A stretch of DNA of 64,000 bases, from contig NZ_SNXY01000006.1 in NCBI RefSeq assembly GCF_004362745.1, positions 1,302,001 through 1,366,000 on the forward strand, read 5' to 3'. How positions within the stretch are numbered: position 1 is the first letter of the stretch; every line of letters starts with the position of its first letter. This DNA is from Oharaeibacter diazotrophicus (GTDB lineage Bacteria; Pseudomonadota; Alphaproteobacteria; Rhizobiales; Pleomorphomonadaceae). Position numbers and translations under genes: made by a program. Positions 7,907 to 17,335 of the stretch are shown here, piece after piece. The notes beneath the pieces were generated by a model that ran no database searches, was not told where the DNA came from, and saw only the letters and a list, made by a program, of their open reading frames with translations.

Positions 7907-8539
7907 ATGAACGACACCCTGCAGACCGCCCACACCGACGGTGCGGATCCCGCCAAACGACGCCAGATCCTCCATGGCGCCCGCGAGGTCTTCCTCGCCA
8001 AGGGTTACGACGGCGCCAGCATGGACGGCATCGCCAAGGCCGCCGGCGTCTCCAAGGGCACGCTCTACGTCTACTTCCAGAACAAGGAGTGCCTGTTCGA
8101 GGCGCTGATCGTCGAGCAGAAGCGGACGCTGGCGGAGAACCTGTTCGAGACCGCCGGCGACAGCACCGACTTCCGCGCCCATCTGGTGCGGATCGCCGGC
8201 CGCTATCTCGACTACATGGCGGCCCCCGAGCACATCGCCTCGATCCGCATGGTGATCGGCGCGATGGAACGCTTTCCCGCCTTCGGCCGCGCCTTCTACG
8301 CCGCCGGCCCGCAGACCGGCATCGACAAGCTCGCGGCGATCTTCCGCACCGCCGTCGCGGCCGGGCGCTTGCGCGAGGACTGCGACGTCGAAGTCGCCGC
8401 CGGCCACTTCATGGACCTCTGCGCCTCCGGCACGCTGAAGCGCCTGCTGTTCCACGTCGAGACCGCGCCGGGCCCCGCCCGCATCGCCGAGACGGCCGAG
8501 ATCGCCGTCGACGTGTTCCTGCGCGCCTACGGCCGCTGA
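7907..8539 (+). CDS. TetR-family repressor
   Basis: This 210-aa regulator has the TetR helix-turn-helix AAKRRQ-type N-terminus followed by AREVFLAKGYDGASMDGIAKAAGVSKGTLYVYFQNKECLFEAL (about 23-65), then an all-helical ligand domain of the AcrR/TetR C-terminal type. The ATG at 7907 is selected because the family starts about 10-20 residues before the first HTH helix. It is divergent from the hlyD-DHA2 pair, with the perfect palindrome at 7720 between them, and probably represses both that pair and itself. The inducing ligand is unknown. Confidence 0.92.
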   Translation: MNDTLQTAHTDGADPAKRRQILHGAREVFLAKGYDGASMDGIAKAAGVSKGTLYVYFQNKECLFEALIVEQKRTLAENLFETAGDSTDFRAHLVRIAGRYLDYMAAPEHIASIRMVIGAMERFPAFGRAFYAAGPQTGIDKLAAIFRTAVAAGRLREDCDVEVAAGHFMDLCASGTLKRLLFHVETAPGPARIAETAEIAVDVFLRAYGR

Positions 8540-8672
8540 CACGAGCGGCCGGCAAGATTTTTCTCCCGCCCCGCTCCTCCTTGGCATGGCGTGCCACCGC
8601 GCCGCCAAGATTGGGATGGATAAGGCGACAACATTGGTAGAGAATGTCGGCATCCGAATCCGGAGCCCGACC

Positions 8673-8873
8673 ATGTCCACCATCTCGTCCCTCGCGATCG
8701 ACCGACCCGCCGCTCCGGCGCGCCGTCGCTCCCCCGTCCGGCGGGCGCGCGTGGTCCTGGACGTCGCCCTGTTCGCTTTCGCGGTCGGTTTCGTCGCCCT
8801 GACGACGCTCGCCGGCACCGGCCCGCGCCCGGCCGACGGCGCCACCGCCGCGGTGGTCGGCTCGCTGCCCTGA
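8673..8873 (+). CDS. Small single-pass membrane protein
   Basis: A 66-aa product, MSTISSLAID onward, with a basic stretch ([12 protein letters not shown]) directly before one hydrophobic helix (VVLDVALFAFAVGFVALTTLAG), then a short Gly/Ala-rich tail. GGAG lies upstream of the ATG at 8673. No family is recognised. It stands alone between tetR and the TctD-like gene. Confidence 0.5.
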   Translation: MSTISSLAIDRPAAPARRRSPVRRARVVLDVALFAFAVGFVALTTLAGTGPRPADGATAAVVGSLP

Positions 8874-8954
8874 CGGCGCCGCGGCAGGGATTGCCCCGCC
8901 GCACGCCCCGCGCGACACTCCCGGCAAAACGAAGACCGTGCCGGGAGGGAGGAC

Positions 8955-9623
8955 ATGCGGCTGCTGGTGGTGGAGGACGCCGAGGATCTCGGGTTGGCGA
9001 TCCGCCGTCACCTCGAGCGCCAGGGCCATCTGGTCGAATGGGCGCGCGACGGCGCCGACGCCAGCCAGCTCGGCGAAACCGGCGACTTCGACGCCGTACT
9101 GCTCGACCTCAACCTGCCGACCCGCTCGGGCACCGACGTGCTGGAGCGCCTGCGCGCCCGCCGACGCCCGGTGCCGGTGCTGGTGATGACCGCCCGCGGC
9201 GAGATCGACGACAAGGTCCGCCACTTCCAGCTCGGCGCCGACGACTACCTCGTCAAACCCTTCGACTTCCGCGAACTCGACGTCCGCCTCGCCGCGCTGC
9301 TGCGTCGCCACGGCGGCGGCGCGGCGGCGGAACTGCGCCTCGGCAACCTGGTGTTCGACGGAGCGGCGCGCCGGGCCCGCATCGGCGACCGGCCGGTGGA
9401 GTTGTCGGGCCGCGAGTACCGGCTGCTCGAGTATTTCGTGCAAGGCCGCGGCCGGGTGCTCTCCAAGGAGCAGATCCTCGACCATCTGGTCGGGCTCGAC
9501 GAGGAGATCGGCCTCAACGCCGTCGAGCTCTACGTCTCGCGCCTGCGCAAGAAGCTCGAAGGCTCCGACTTCGAGATCCGCACCATCCGCGGCCTCGGCT
9601 ACGTCGCCGAGATCGCCCGGTGA
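8955..9623 (+). CDS. tctD: OmpR-family response regulator (TctD-like)
   Basis: A 222-aa regulator with an N-terminal receiver domain: acidic pocket VVEDAED at residues 5-11, phospho-acceptor Asp in AVLLDLNLP (about 51), and Lys in LVKPFDF (about 101). The C-terminal winged helix contains LSGREYRLLEYFVQGRGRVLSKEQILDHL and RLRKKLEG..IRTIRGLGYV. GGGAGGGAGG precedes the ATG. The stop overlaps the GTG of the sensor kinase by 4 bp. With the tctCBA genes next to it, control of tricarboxylate uptake is the natural inference. Confidence 0.93.
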   Translation: MRLLVVEDAEDLGLAIRRHLERQGHLVEWARDGADASQLGETGDFDAVLLDLNLPTRSGTDVLERLRARRRPVPVLVMTARGEIDDKVRHFQLGADDYLVKPFDFRELDVRLAALLRRHGGGAAAELRLGNLVFDGAARRARIGDRPVELSGREYRLLEYFVQGRGRVLSKEQILDHLVGLDEEIGLNAVELYVSRLRKKLEGSDFEIRTIRGLGYVAEIAR

Positions 9624-11023
9624 CCGGGCGCCGCCAGCATTCGATCGGGCGCCGGCTCGCCGTCGCCGGCGGCGTCTCGGTCGCCGTCTTCGCGGCGGTG
9701 ATGGCGGCGATCGTGCTCAATTTCGCCCACCGCGCCTCCGAGGAGGCCTACGACCGCCTGCTGCTCGCCTCCGCGCAGTCGATGGCCGACGCCATCCGTG
9801 TCGACGGCAGCGAGATCACCGTGGACGTGCCGACCTCGGCCTTCGCCATGCTGGCGATCGACAAGGATGACCGCATCTTCCACCGCATCACCGAGGATCC
9901 CGGCCTTCCGATCACCGGCTATCCCGACCTCGCGCCGGACTTCGCCTTCGCCCCCGGCGAGACCGTCGCCTTCTTCGACACCGACTACGCCGGCGCAAGG
10001 GTGCGGGTGGCGGCGGCGCGGCGGCTGATCAGCGCCGCCGGCGAGCCGCGCCGCGTCGCCGTGCTGGTGGCCGAGACGGTGGAGAGCCGGGCCGCCCTCG
10101 CCGCCGAGATCCGCGCCTACGCGCTCGCGCCGCTGGCGATCGCCTGCCTCGCCGCCATCGTGATGATCCCGCTGTCGATCAAGCTGGTGCTGCGGCCGGT
10201 CGGCGCGGTCGAACGCGCCCTCGCCGCCCGCGACCCCTCCGACCTCGGGCCGCTCGCCACCACCGAGGTGCCGCGCGAGATCGCGCCGCTGGTCGAGGCG
10301 CTCGACCACTTCGTCGGACGCCTGCGCGACACGTTGGAGCGCAACCGCGTCTTCATCGCCGACGCGGCCCACCAGTTGCGCACCCCGCTCGCCGCGCTGC
10401 GCGGCCTCGCCGAGGTCGCCGCCGCCGAGAGCGACCCGGCCGCGCTCTCCGATCAGGTCGAGCGCATCCGGCGCAACGCCGTCGCGGCGAGCCGGATCAC
10501 CAATCAACTGCTCGCCGACGCCACGGTCTCGCATCGGCTGCAGCTCGGCGCGCGCGAGCCGGTCCGGCTCGACCGCGCCGCCGCCGACGCGGTCAACGAC
10601 GCGCTCGGCTTCGGCGGCGGCCGGGCGATCCGCTTCGACGTCGAGGACGGCGCCGCCGGTGGCCTCGTCGCCGGCGACGCGACGGCGCTGCGCGAGGCGG
10701 TGCGCAACCTGATCGAGAACGCCTTCGTCCACGCCCCCGGCGAGGCCGCGGTCGACGTCACCGTCGCGGCCGTGGCCGACGACCACCTCGCCGTCCGCGT
10801 CGCCGACCGCGGGCCGGGGATCGCCGCGCCAGACCGCGAGCGCCTGTTCGGCCGCTTCGAGCGCGGCGCCGGCGCCGCCGAGGGCGGCTCGGGCCTCGGC
10901 CTTGCGATCGTCGCCCGCGTCGCCGCCGCCCACGGCGGCACGGCGCGCCTCGACGGCCGGGCGGGCGGCGGGCTGGTGGCGGAGATCGTGCTGCCGTCGG
11001 CGGGGCGGGAGGAGGAGGCGTGA
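9620..11023 (+). CDS. tctE: Sensor histidine kinase (TctE-like)
   Basis: The 467-aa kinase begins at a GTG that overlaps the tctD stop. It has a first membrane helix (LAVAGGVSVAVFAAVMAAIVLNFAH), a periplasmic domain of the TctE N-terminal type (about 38-165), a second helix (LAPLAIACLAAIVMIPLSIKLVL), a HAMP-like linker, the phospho-acceptor His in FIADAAHQLRTPLAAL (about 253), and N, G1 and G2 boxes (REAVRNLIENAFVH, VADRGPGIAAPDRE, GGSGLGLAIVARV). It should phosphorylate the adjacent response regulator in response to an extracytoplasmic carboxylate. Confidence 0.92.
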   Translation: MTGRRQHSIGRRLAVAGGVSVAVFAAVMAAIVLNFAHRASEEAYDRLLLASAQSMADAIRVDGSEITVDVPTSAFAMLAIDKDDRIFHRITEDPGLPITGYPDLAPDFAFAPGETVAFFDTDYAGARVRVAAARRLISAAGEPRRVAVLVAETVESRAALAAEIRAYALAPLAIACLAAIVMIPLSIKLVLRPVGAVERALAARDPSDLGPLATTEVPREIAPLVEALDHFVGRLRDTLERNRVFIADAAHQLRTPLAALRGLAEVAAAESDPAALSDQVERIRRNAVAASRITNQLLADATVSHRLQLGAREPVRLDRAAADAVNDALGFGGGRAIRFDVEDGAAGGLVAGDATALREAVRNLIENAFVHAPGEAAVDVTVAAVADDHLAVRVADRGPGIAAPDRERLFGRFERGAGAAEGGSGLGLAIVARVAAAHGGTARLDGRAGGGLVAEIVLPSAGREEEA

Positions 11024-12015
11024 TCGTGCGGCGGATCCTGCTGGCGGCCCTTGCCGCCGCCCTCCTCGCGGCGCCGGCCACGGCCGCCGACCTGGTGATC
11101 GCCGGCTCGACCGACCGGGCGGCGATGGAGCCGCTGCTGGTCGCCTTCCGCGCCGGCGCGCCGGACATGGACGTCGTCTACGTCGAGCGCGAGACGGTCG
11201 ATCTCGACGCCGCGGTGCGCGCGGGTACGCTCGACCCGGCGCCGGACGTTGTGATCTCCTCGGCGGCGGACCTCCAGGTCCGCCTCGTCAACGACGGCTT
11301 CACCCGGCCCTACGCCTCGCCTGCGACCGCACGGCTGCCGGCCTGGGCGCGCTGGCGCGACGAGGCCTTCGGCTACACCTTCGAGCCGCTGGTCTTCGTG
11401 GTCAATCCGCGGCTGGTGCTCGGTTCGGAGCGGCCGCGCACGCGCGAGGCGCTGGCGGCGATGGCCGCCGACCGCCGGCTGACGGTGGCGACCTACGACG
11501 TCGGACAGAGCGGCATCGGCTATCTCGCCGCCAGCTTCGACGCCGACACCATGAGCGACTACTGGCCCTTCGTCGAACGGATCGGCCGTCCAGGCCTCAG
11601 GACGGCGTGCTGTACGTCGATCGTGCTGGACATGGTGGAGAGCGGGGCGGCGGCCGTCGGCTACAACGTGCTCGGGTCCTACGCCCGGGCGCGGCAGGCC
11701 GCCGGCGGTGGCATCGACATCGTGCTGCCGGAGGATTTCACGGTCGCGATCGCCCGCGTCGCGGTGCTCCCGCGCAATGCCCCGCATCCGGCGGCGGCCG
11801 AGCGCTTCCTGGAATTCCTGCTGTCCGACACCGGACAGGCCGTGCTCGGCGCAGAGGCGCTGCTACCGGCCGGAACCGGCGGCGACGAGAGCGCCGCCGA
11901 ATCGCGCGCATCGGTGCGCCCGATCGCGCTCGACGCCGCGCTGCTCGCCCGCACGGACGACCTCAGGCGGCGCCGCTTCATCGACCTCTGGCGGAGCGTC
12001 ACCGCCGGACGGTGA
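11020..12015 (+). CDS. Periplasmic substrate-binding protein coupled to TctE
   Basis: A 331-aa secreted protein with a signal peptide (RILLAALAAALLAAPATAAD) and an ABC-type family 1 binding fold resembling iron/thiamine-type binding proteins (LVIAGSTDRAAMEPLLVAFRAGAPDMDVVYVE; later GQSGIGYLAAS and NAPHPAAAERFLEFLLS). Translation starts at a GTG overlapping the kinase stop by 4 bp, so it is co-made with the two-component system. No permease or ATPase accompanies it. Its likely job is as an accessory periplasmic sensor subunit for TctE, as proposed for other tctDE-type loci; ligand unknown. Confidence 0.85.
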   Translation: MIVRRILLAALAAALLAAPATAADLVIAGSTDRAAMEPLLVAFRAGAPDMDVVYVERETVDLDAAVRAGTLDPAPDVVISSAADLQVRLVNDGFTRPYASPATARLPAWARWRDEAFGYTFEPLVFVVNPRLVLGSERPRTREALAAMAADRRLTVATYDVGQSGIGYLAASFDADTMSDYWPFVERIGRPGLRTACCTSIVLDMVESGAAAVGYNVLGSYARARQAAGGGIDIVLPEDFTVAIARVAVLPRNAPHPAAAERFLEFLLSDTGQAVLGAEALLPAGTGGDESAAESRASVRPIALDAALLARTDDLRRRRFIDLWRSVTAGR

Positions 12016-12036
12016 CGCCGACGCTCCGGCCCCGGT

Positions 12037-12207
12037 TCAGCGCAGACGGACGCCGTCGAAGCTGGTGCGGGGCAGGCCGAGCTTGCGCAGCGCGACCGGC
12101 GACGGACGGTGGCCGCCCTCGACGGCCACGGCGGCGGCGAAGGCACCGTCGATCATGTCGACGACTTCGCGGACGCGGGCGACGAAGGTGGTGGACCGGG
12201 CGGACAT
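12037..12207 (-). CDS. Small hypothetical protein
   Basis: A 56-aa ORF with a GGGAG ribosome-binding site ahead of the ATG at 12207. The N-terminal half is a helix (RVREVVDMIDGAFAAAVAVEGG) and the C-terminal half reads RPSPVALRKLGLPRTSFDGVRLR. Basic proteins of about 50 aa with an ARKLGL-like segment are common in this order, but no family is assigned. It is convergent with the preceding binding-protein gene. Confidence 0.55.
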   Translation of the reverse strand: MSARSTTFVARVREVVDMIDGAFAAAVAVEGGHRPSPVALRKLGLPRTSFDGVRLR

Positions 12208-12538
12208 GACAATCTCCCTCTGGGGCGTGGTGTGACCGACGCCCCGGATGTGGCCCCGCGCCCGGCGCAGCGGTAGCCCGCCCCCGCGCGCGGCCGGCAT
12301 GCACGGAGCGCCTGCGTTCAAACGGTTGAGCGCCCTTGCGGTTAACCGGTTCGCAGGATTCGGCGCATCCGCGTCGGAACGACAGGCTGGTGACAGGGTT
12401 CGGCGCCAGCTTGCACCGATCGGCGCCGGAGGGCGTCGGACCGGTCGGCGCGGAGGACGCGTCGCCGGCGGCGGAGGTCGCTCTGCCGGAACGAGAACGA
12501 TCGCAGCGGCCCGGGAGGGGCCGTTCGGGAGGAGACCC
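12208..12538. other. Divergent intergenic region upstream of tctC
   Basis: This 331-bp gap has no convincing gene. It holds the 8-bp palindrome GGTTAACC (12340-12347), a related AACGGTT just before it, and the ribosome-binding site GGGAGGAG of tctC. The GGTT-rich block is a reasonable place for TctD binding (inference). Confidence 0.4.
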
Positions 12539-13489
12539 ATGCGCAAGCTCATCATCGCGCTCGCCACCGCGGGCGCTTTCGCCCTGCCCTTCGCCGCGTC
12601 GGCGGCGGACTACAAGATCATGGCGCCGGCCGCCCCCGGCGGCGGCTGGGACCAGACCGCCCGCACCATGCAGACCGCGCTCCAGGACGAGGCCATCGCC
12701 TCGTCGGTGCAGGTCACCAACGTACCGGGCGCCGGCGGCACCATCGGCCTCGCCCAGTTCGTCAACCAGGCGAGCGGCGATCCGTCGTCGCTGATCGTCG
12801 GCGGCTACGTCATGGTCGGCGCCATCCTGACCAACGCCTCGCCGGTGACCCTCGACAACGTCACCCCGATCGCGCGCCTGACCGGCGAGACCGAGGCGAT
12901 CGTGGTGCCGGCCGCCTCCGACATCAAGTCGATGGACGACCTCGTCGCCAAGCTGAAGGCCGATCCGGGCGCGGTCTCCTGGGCCGGTGGTTCCGCCGGC
13001 GGCACCGACCACATCGCGGCCGGCCTGATCGCCAAGGCGATCGGCGTCGATCCGACCAAGATCAACTACATCGCCTATTCCGGCGGCGGCGAGGCGCTGG
13101 CGGCCATCCTCGGCGCCCAGGTCACGGTCGGCATCTCCGGCTACGGCGAGTTCGCCTCGCAGATCGAGGCCGGCCAGCTCCGCCTCCTCGCCGTCACCGG
13201 CGACCAGCGCGTGCCGGGCACCGACGCCCCGACGCTGAAGGAGGCCGGCGTCGACGTCGTCCTGCAGAACTGGCGCATGGTCGCGGCCGCGCCGGGCATC
13301 ACCGACGAGCAGAAGGCGGCGATCACCGCCGACATCGAGAAGATGGTGAAGTCGAAGACCTGGCAGGACGCCCTCGCCGCCAAGGGCTGGACCGACACCT
13401 ATCTCGCCGGCGACGCCTTCAAGACCCAGCTCGCCGCGGACGTCTCGGCCACCACAGACGTCCTCAAGGCCATCGGCCTGGTGAAATGA
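12539..13489 (+). CDS. tctC: Tricarboxylate-binding protein TctC
   Basis: The 316-aa periplasmic receptor starts with a signal peptide ([24 protein letters not shown]) and shows the TTT-family (Bug-type) signature [21 protein letters not shown], then [16 protein letters not shown] and [18 protein letters not shown]. It delivers citrate or another tri- or dicarboxylate to TctAB. The ATG at 12539 follows GGGAGGAGACCC. The stop overlaps the ATG of tctB by 4 bp. Confidence 0.93.
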   Translation: MRKLIIALATAGAFALPFAASAADYKIMAPAAPGGGWDQTARTMQTALQDEAIASSVQVTNVPGAGGTIGLAQFVNQASGDPSSLIVGGYVMVGAILTNASPVTLDNVTPIARLTGETEAIVVPAASDIKSMDDLVAKLKADPGAVSWAGGSAGGTDHIAAGLIAKAIGVDPTKINYIAYSGGGEALAAILGAQVTVGISGYGEFASQIEAGQLRLLAVTGDQRVPGTDAPTLKEAGVDVVLQNWRMVAAAPGITDEQKAAITADIEKMVKSKTWQDALAAKGWTDTYLAGDAFKTQLAADVSATTDVLKAIGLVK

Positions 13490-13974
13490 GCCAGCCGTCC
13501 GGCTCCTCCCGGCAGCGCCGCCCCGACGGGGCGGCGCTCGCCATCGCGGCGGGTCTCGCCGTGGTCTCGGCGGTGATCTTCTGGAACACCGCCAACCTCG
13601 GCGGCGGCGCCAGCTACGCCAGGATCGGCCCGACCGCCTTTCCCTACGCGATCGCGACCGCCCTCGCCCTCCTCGCCGTCGGCACCGCCGCCAAGGCGTG
13701 GCGCGGCGCCTTCCCCGAGCGCGAGCGCGACGAACCGGCGCCGATCCTCTGGATCGTCGGCGGCCTCGCGGTGCAGCTCCTGATCCTGAAGACCGCCGGC
13801 TTCTCGATCGCCACCGGCCTCCTGTTCGCCGCCACCGCGCGCGGCTTCGGGCGCGGGCCGCTGTGGATCACGGTGCCGGTCGGCATCGCGCTCTCGCTCG
13901 CGATCTGGCTCGTGTTCGCCCGCCTGCTGCAGCTGTCGCTGCCGGCCGGGCCGCTCGAACGCCTCTTCCTCTGA
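13486..13974 (+). CDS. tctB: Small membrane subunit TctB
   Basis: The 162-aa product has four predicted membrane helices: [59 protein letters not shown], and [28 protein letters not shown]. It matches the size and layout of the TctB subunit of tripartite tricarboxylate transporters. It overlaps tctC by 4 bp and is followed 31 bp later by tctA. Confidence 0.9.
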   Translation: MSQPSGSSRQRRPDGAALAIAAGLAVVSAVIFWNTANLGGGASYARIGPTAFPYAIATALALLAVGTAAKAWRGAFPERERDEPAPILWIVGGLAVQLLILKTAGFSIATGLLFAATARGFGRGPLWITVPVGIALSLAIWLVFARLLQLSLPAGPLERLFL

Positions 13975-14005
13975 CCTGACCCTCGGACCGGGCGGATCAC
14001 CGCAC

Positions 14006-15523
14006 ATGGATACCCTCGTGCTCCTGATGCACGGGCTCGCGACGGCGTTGCAGCCGATGAGCCTCGTCTACGCGTCGATCGGCGTGGTGCTCGGCACCGC
14101 CGTCGGCGTGCTTCCCGGCATCGGACCGGCGCTCACCGTGGCGCTGCTCCTGCCGGTGACCTACAAGCTCGATCCCGCGGGATCGCTGATCATGTTCGCC
14201 GGCATCTACTACGGCGGCATGTACGGCGGCTCGACCACGTCGATCCTGCTCAACACCCCCGGCGAGAGCGCCTCGATCGTCACCGCGCTCGAGGGCAACA
14301 AGATGGCCCGCGCCGGCCGCGGCGGCCCTGCGCTCGCCACCGCCGCGATCGGCTCCTTCATCGCCGGCCTCGTCGCCACGCTCGCCCTCGCTTTCCTGGC
14401 GCCCTGGGTGGTCAAGATCGCGATCGGCTTCGGCCCGGCCGACTATTTCGCGCTGATGGTGCTGTCCTTCGTCACGGTCTCGGCCGCCTTCGGCTCGTCG
14501 GCGCTGATGGGGCTGACCTCGCTGTTCGTCGGGCTCGCCCTCGGTCTCGTCGGCATCGACCTGCAGACCGGTCAGGCCCGCCTTTCCTTCGGCGTGCCCG
14601 ACCTCCTCGACGGCATCGAGGTGACGACGCTCGCCGTCGCCCTGTTCGCCATCGGCGAGACGCTGTCGGTCGCCGGTGCCGGTGCCCGCGGCGACGAGAC
14701 CATCGAACCCGTCCGCGGCTCGGTGTGGATGACGAAGCGCGACTGGGTGCGCTCGTGGGGACCGTGGCTGCGCGGCACGCTGATCGGCTTCCCGATCGGT
14801 GCCATGCCCGCGGGCGGCGCCGAGATCGGCACCTTCCTGTCCTACGCCACAGAGCGCAAGCTGACGAAGCATCCCGAGGAATTCGGCAACGGCGCCATCG
14901 AAGGCGTCGCCGGACCGGAGGCCGCCAACAACGCCTCGGCCGCCGGTACGCTGGTGCCGCTGCTGACGCTCGGCCTGCCGACCTCGGCGACCGCCGCGAT
15001 CATGCTGGCCGGCTTCCAGCAGTTCGGCCTGCAGCCGGGGCCGCTCCTCTTCGCCACCAGCCCGCAGCTGGTCTGGGGCCTGATCGCCTCGCTGCTGGTC
15101 GCCAACCTGATGCTGCTGATCCTCAACCTGCCGCTGGTGGGCCTGTGGGTGAGGCTGCTGGCGATCCCGCGGCCGTGGCTCTACGCCGGCATCCTGACCT
15201 TCTCGACGCTCGGCACCATCGGCGCCAACCCCTCGCCGGTCGAACTCGGCATGCTGCTCGCCTTCGGCCTGCTCGGCTACGGCCTGCGCCGCTTCGGCTA
15301 TCCGATCGCGCCGGTGGTGATCGGCCTGATCCTCGGACCCCTCGCCGAGCAGCAGTTGCGCCGCGCGCTGTCGATCAGCCAGGGCGACCTGACGGTGCTG
15401 GTGCAGTCGCCGCTGGCGATCGCGCTCTACCTCGTCGCCGCCGCCGCCATCCTGGTGCCGATCGCCGTCCGACTCTCCGGCCGCGGCAAGGTGCTGGAGG
15501 CGCTCGCCTCCGACGAGGACTGA
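14006..15523 (+). CDS. tctA: Large membrane subunit TctA
   Basis: The 505-aa permease of the TTT transporter has about 12 membrane helices. The family motif [24 protein letters not shown] lies at about 33-56 and [20 protein letters not shown] at about 68-87; a second half motif is visible as [50 protein letters not shown] (about 258-307). It completes a C-B-A operon driving sodium- or proton-coupled uptake of a carboxylate, probably under the TctDE system just upstream. A strong terminator follows. Confidence 0.95.
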   Translation: MDTLVLLMHGLATALQPMSLVYASIGVVLGTAVGVLPGIGPALTVALLLPVTYKLDPAGSLIMFAGIYYGGMYGGSTTSILLNTPGESASIVTALEGNKMARAGRGGPALATAAIGSFIAGLVATLALAFLAPWVVKIAIGFGPADYFALMVLSFVTVSAAFGSSALMGLTSLFVGLALGLVGIDLQTGQARLSFGVPDLLDGIEVTTLAVALFAIGETLSVAGAGARGDETIEPVRGSVWMTKRDWVRSWGPWLRGTLIGFPIGAMPAGGAEIGTFLSYATERKLTKHPEEFGNGAIEGVAGPEAANNASAAGTLVPLLTLGLPTSATAAIMLAGFQQFGLQPGPLLFATSPQLVWGLIASLLVANLMLLILNLPLVGLWVRLLAIPRPWLYAGILTFSTLGTIGANPSPVELGMLLAFGLLGYGLRRFGYPIAPVVIGLILGPLAEQQLRRALSISQGDLTVLVQSPLAIALYLVAAAAILVPIAVRLSGRGKVLEALASDED

Positions 15524-15560
15524 TCGGCGGGAGGCTCTTCGTGGGAAGGGTGCCATGAAA

Positions 15561-15596
15561 GAAGCGAGGCGGGTCCGGCCGGACCCGCCTCGCTTC
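15561..15596. terminator. Perfect palindromic terminator after tctA
   Basis: A 16-bp stem starting GAAGCGAGGCGGGTCC is closed by a 4-bp GGCC centre and followed by GTTCT. The whole 36 bp is palindromic. It lies between tctA and a convergent small membrane gene and can serve both. Confidence 0.85.
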
Positions 15597-15626
15597 GTTC
15601 TGGTCGGACGATTTCGACCTTCGGCC

Positions 15627-15875
15627 TCAATGCCGACGGGCGCGGCCCGGCAGCTCGCCGGCGGTCAGGATCACGAGGCCGATCAGGCAGGCCGCGGTGG
15701 CGGTCAGCGCGATGGTGATCAGCGCCGCGTAGCCGTAGTGGTAGACGAGGCCGACCAGCGCCAGCACCAGATAGGTCAGCAGCAGGTAGACGCCGCCGAT
15801 GCGGCCGCCGACGGCGTCGCGGAGCGCCCAGCCGACGAAGGGAACGGTGTAGAGCGCGCGGACGGCGGTGTTCAT
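15627..15875 (-). CDS. Small membrane protein
   Basis: The 82-aa product starts at the ATG at 15875 behind AGGGGAAA. It has a short amphipathic N-terminus (NTAVRALYTVPFVGWALRDAVGG) followed by two hydrophobic helices (VYLLLTYLVLALVGLVYHYGY and AALITIALTATAACLIGLVIL). It ends in a basic tail. No family is recognised. It is convergent with tctA. Confidence 0.65.
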   Translation of the reverse strand: MNTAVRALYTVPFVGWALRDAVGGRIGGVYLLLTYLVLALVGLVYHYGYAALITIALTATAACLIGLVILTAGELPGRARRH

Positions 15876-16040
15876 GATGGCGAATTTCCCCTGACAGGGC
15901 CGATCCGTACGGCCTCGTACGGACCTCTCTGCCGCATGTTGCACTGCGGTGCAAACCCGGGAAAGTCCCGATGCGACCGCCCGCCGCGCCGGACCGAGGC
16001 GGCCCGGCGCGGCGGGCGAGCAGTCTTGCCGAGCCCGTGA

Positions 16041-16153
16041 GGTTCCGACCTGTGGTCGGAGCGTTGCGGGCGAGAAGCGCCCGACCGGGCGCCGGCCGAA
16101 AGGCCGAAACCCCGCAAAATCCCGACGAGTCGGGACTTTGCGGGACAGGTTTC
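16041..16153 (+). repeat. Multi-hairpin intergenic repeat, copy 1
   Basis: First copy of a family of about 115 bp built from four successive stem-loops: CCGACC/GGTCGG, GCGCCCG/CGGGCGC, CGGCC-GAAA-GGCCG, and a long GCAAA.TCCCGAC/GTCGGGACTTTGC stem. It abuts the gguC stop codon and could end that transcript. Other copies are at 42889, 57451 (inverted) and 60656, with a remnant at 39643. Confidence 0.85.
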
Positions 16154-17156
16154 AGAGCGCGCGGACGAGTCCCGGACCGGGCTCGCTCGCCGCCACGGCG
16201 AGACCGTTGCGCAGCGGCAGGCCGAAGGGCGGCGCGGAGATCTCGAAGACGTCGCCGGCGCGCGTGGTGACCGCGTCGGAGAAGCTCAGCGTCGCCGTGC
16301 CGAAATAGTGGACGTGGACGTCGCCCGGGCGCCGGAACAGGTCGTATTTGAAGTGGTGGTGTTCCAGGTTGGCGATGGTGTGGCTCATGTTGTCCTCGCC
16401 CGACAGGAACGGCTTCTGCCAGACGATGGTGCCCTCGCGCAGGATCCGGCTGACGCCGGAGACGCCGGACGGCAGCGCGCCGACCAGCAGTTCCGGCCCG
16501 AAGGAGCAGGCGCGCAGCTTGGAATGAGCGAGATAGAGGTAGTTCTGCCGCTCGGTGACGTGGTCGGAGAACTCGTTGCCGAGCGCGAAGCCGACGCGCC
16601 ACGGCGTGCCGTCCGGACCGATCACGTAGAGGCCGACGATCTCCGGTTCCTCGCCGCCGTCGAGGGCGAAGGCCGGCGACACCAGCGGCGCCCCCGGCGC
16701 GGCGACGATCGAGCCGTCGCCCTTGTAGAACCACTCCGGCTGCACGCCCGCCTCGCCGGGCCCGGGCTTGCCGCCCTCGAGGCCCATGCGGAACATCTTC
16801 ATGCTGTCGGTCTGCTTGGCCGGATCGGAGAGATCCTTGTGCATCTTGTCCCGGCCCTCGGCGCTGCCGAGATGGGTGAGGCCGGTGCCGGTGACGTAGA
16901 CGTGGGCGGGATCGGGATGGTCGAGCGGCGCGAGCATCCGGCCGTCGCGGTAGACGTCGTCGAGATCGACCGTGACGCGCGCCCGGCCGTCCAGCCGAGC
17001 CGCCACCGCGGCCTCCAGCGAAACGCCGCCGGTGATCGCCTCGAAGGCGAGCTCGCGGACGCCCGCGGCGCCCGGCACCATCACGGCGGCGCCGTCGTCG
17101 AGCACGGCGGCGACCGCCCGGTCGCCTTGGGGCGTCAGGATCTGGGACAGGCGCAT
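16152..17156 (-). CDS. gguC: GguC / AraD1-family protein (FAH fold)
   Basis: The 334-aa protein belongs to the fumarylacetoacetate-hydrolase-like superfamily. VYVTGTGLTHLGSAEGRDKMH (about 86-106), EPEIVGLYVIGPDGTPWRVGFALGNEFSDHVTE (about 169-202) with the metal-ligand acidic residues, and the LAHSKLRACSFGPELLVG block are visible. It closes the chvE-gguA-gguB-gguC order known from Agrobacterium. Relatives act in pentose or uronate catabolism on 2-keto-3-deoxy acids, so an enzymatic role downstream of the imported sugar is likely. The gap to gguB is 179 bp. Confidence 0.88.
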   Translation of the reverse strand: MRLSQILTPQGDRAVAAVLDDGAAVMVPGAAGVRELAFEAITGGVSLEAAVAARLDGRARVTVDLDDVYRDGRMLAPLDHPDPAHVYVTGTGLTHLGSAEGRDKMHKDLSDPAKQTDSMKMFRMGLEGGKPGPGEAGVQPEWFYKGDGSIVAAPGAPLVSPAFALDGGEEPEIVGLYVIGPDGTPWRVGFALGNEFSDHVTERQNYLYLAHSKLRACSFGPELLVGALPSGVSGVSRILREGTIVWQKPFLSGEDNMSHTIANLEHHHFKYDLFRRPGDVHVHYFGTATLSFSDAVTTRAGDVFEISAPPFGLPLRNGLAVAASEPGPGLVRAL

Positions 17157-17335
17157 CGGGTCACTCCATCGCGGCGGGACGCGCGCGGCAGCGGCGTCCG
17201 CGGCGGTTCACGGACGGGGAACACGGCTGACGGGCGCTCGGCCGGCCGCCGCGGGCGGAGGGTCGGCCGCGGCTTCGCGACCGGCTCGAACAAGGCCCGA
17301 AAATCCGGTGGCAACAGGGACTTCCGGGCGACTTC

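Noticed and set aside
4313-8539. A 1408-codon open frame on the plus strand
   Set aside because: It runs antisense through the ArsR, DHA2 and HlyD genes and its text is low-complexity Arg/Gly/His; only its last 210 codons are the true tetR. High GC content produces such frames.
12373-12400. Possible EcfG promoter upstream of tctC
   Set aside because: GGAAC is followed after 16 bp by GGTT rather than CGTT and lies about 140 bp from the start; too weak to call.
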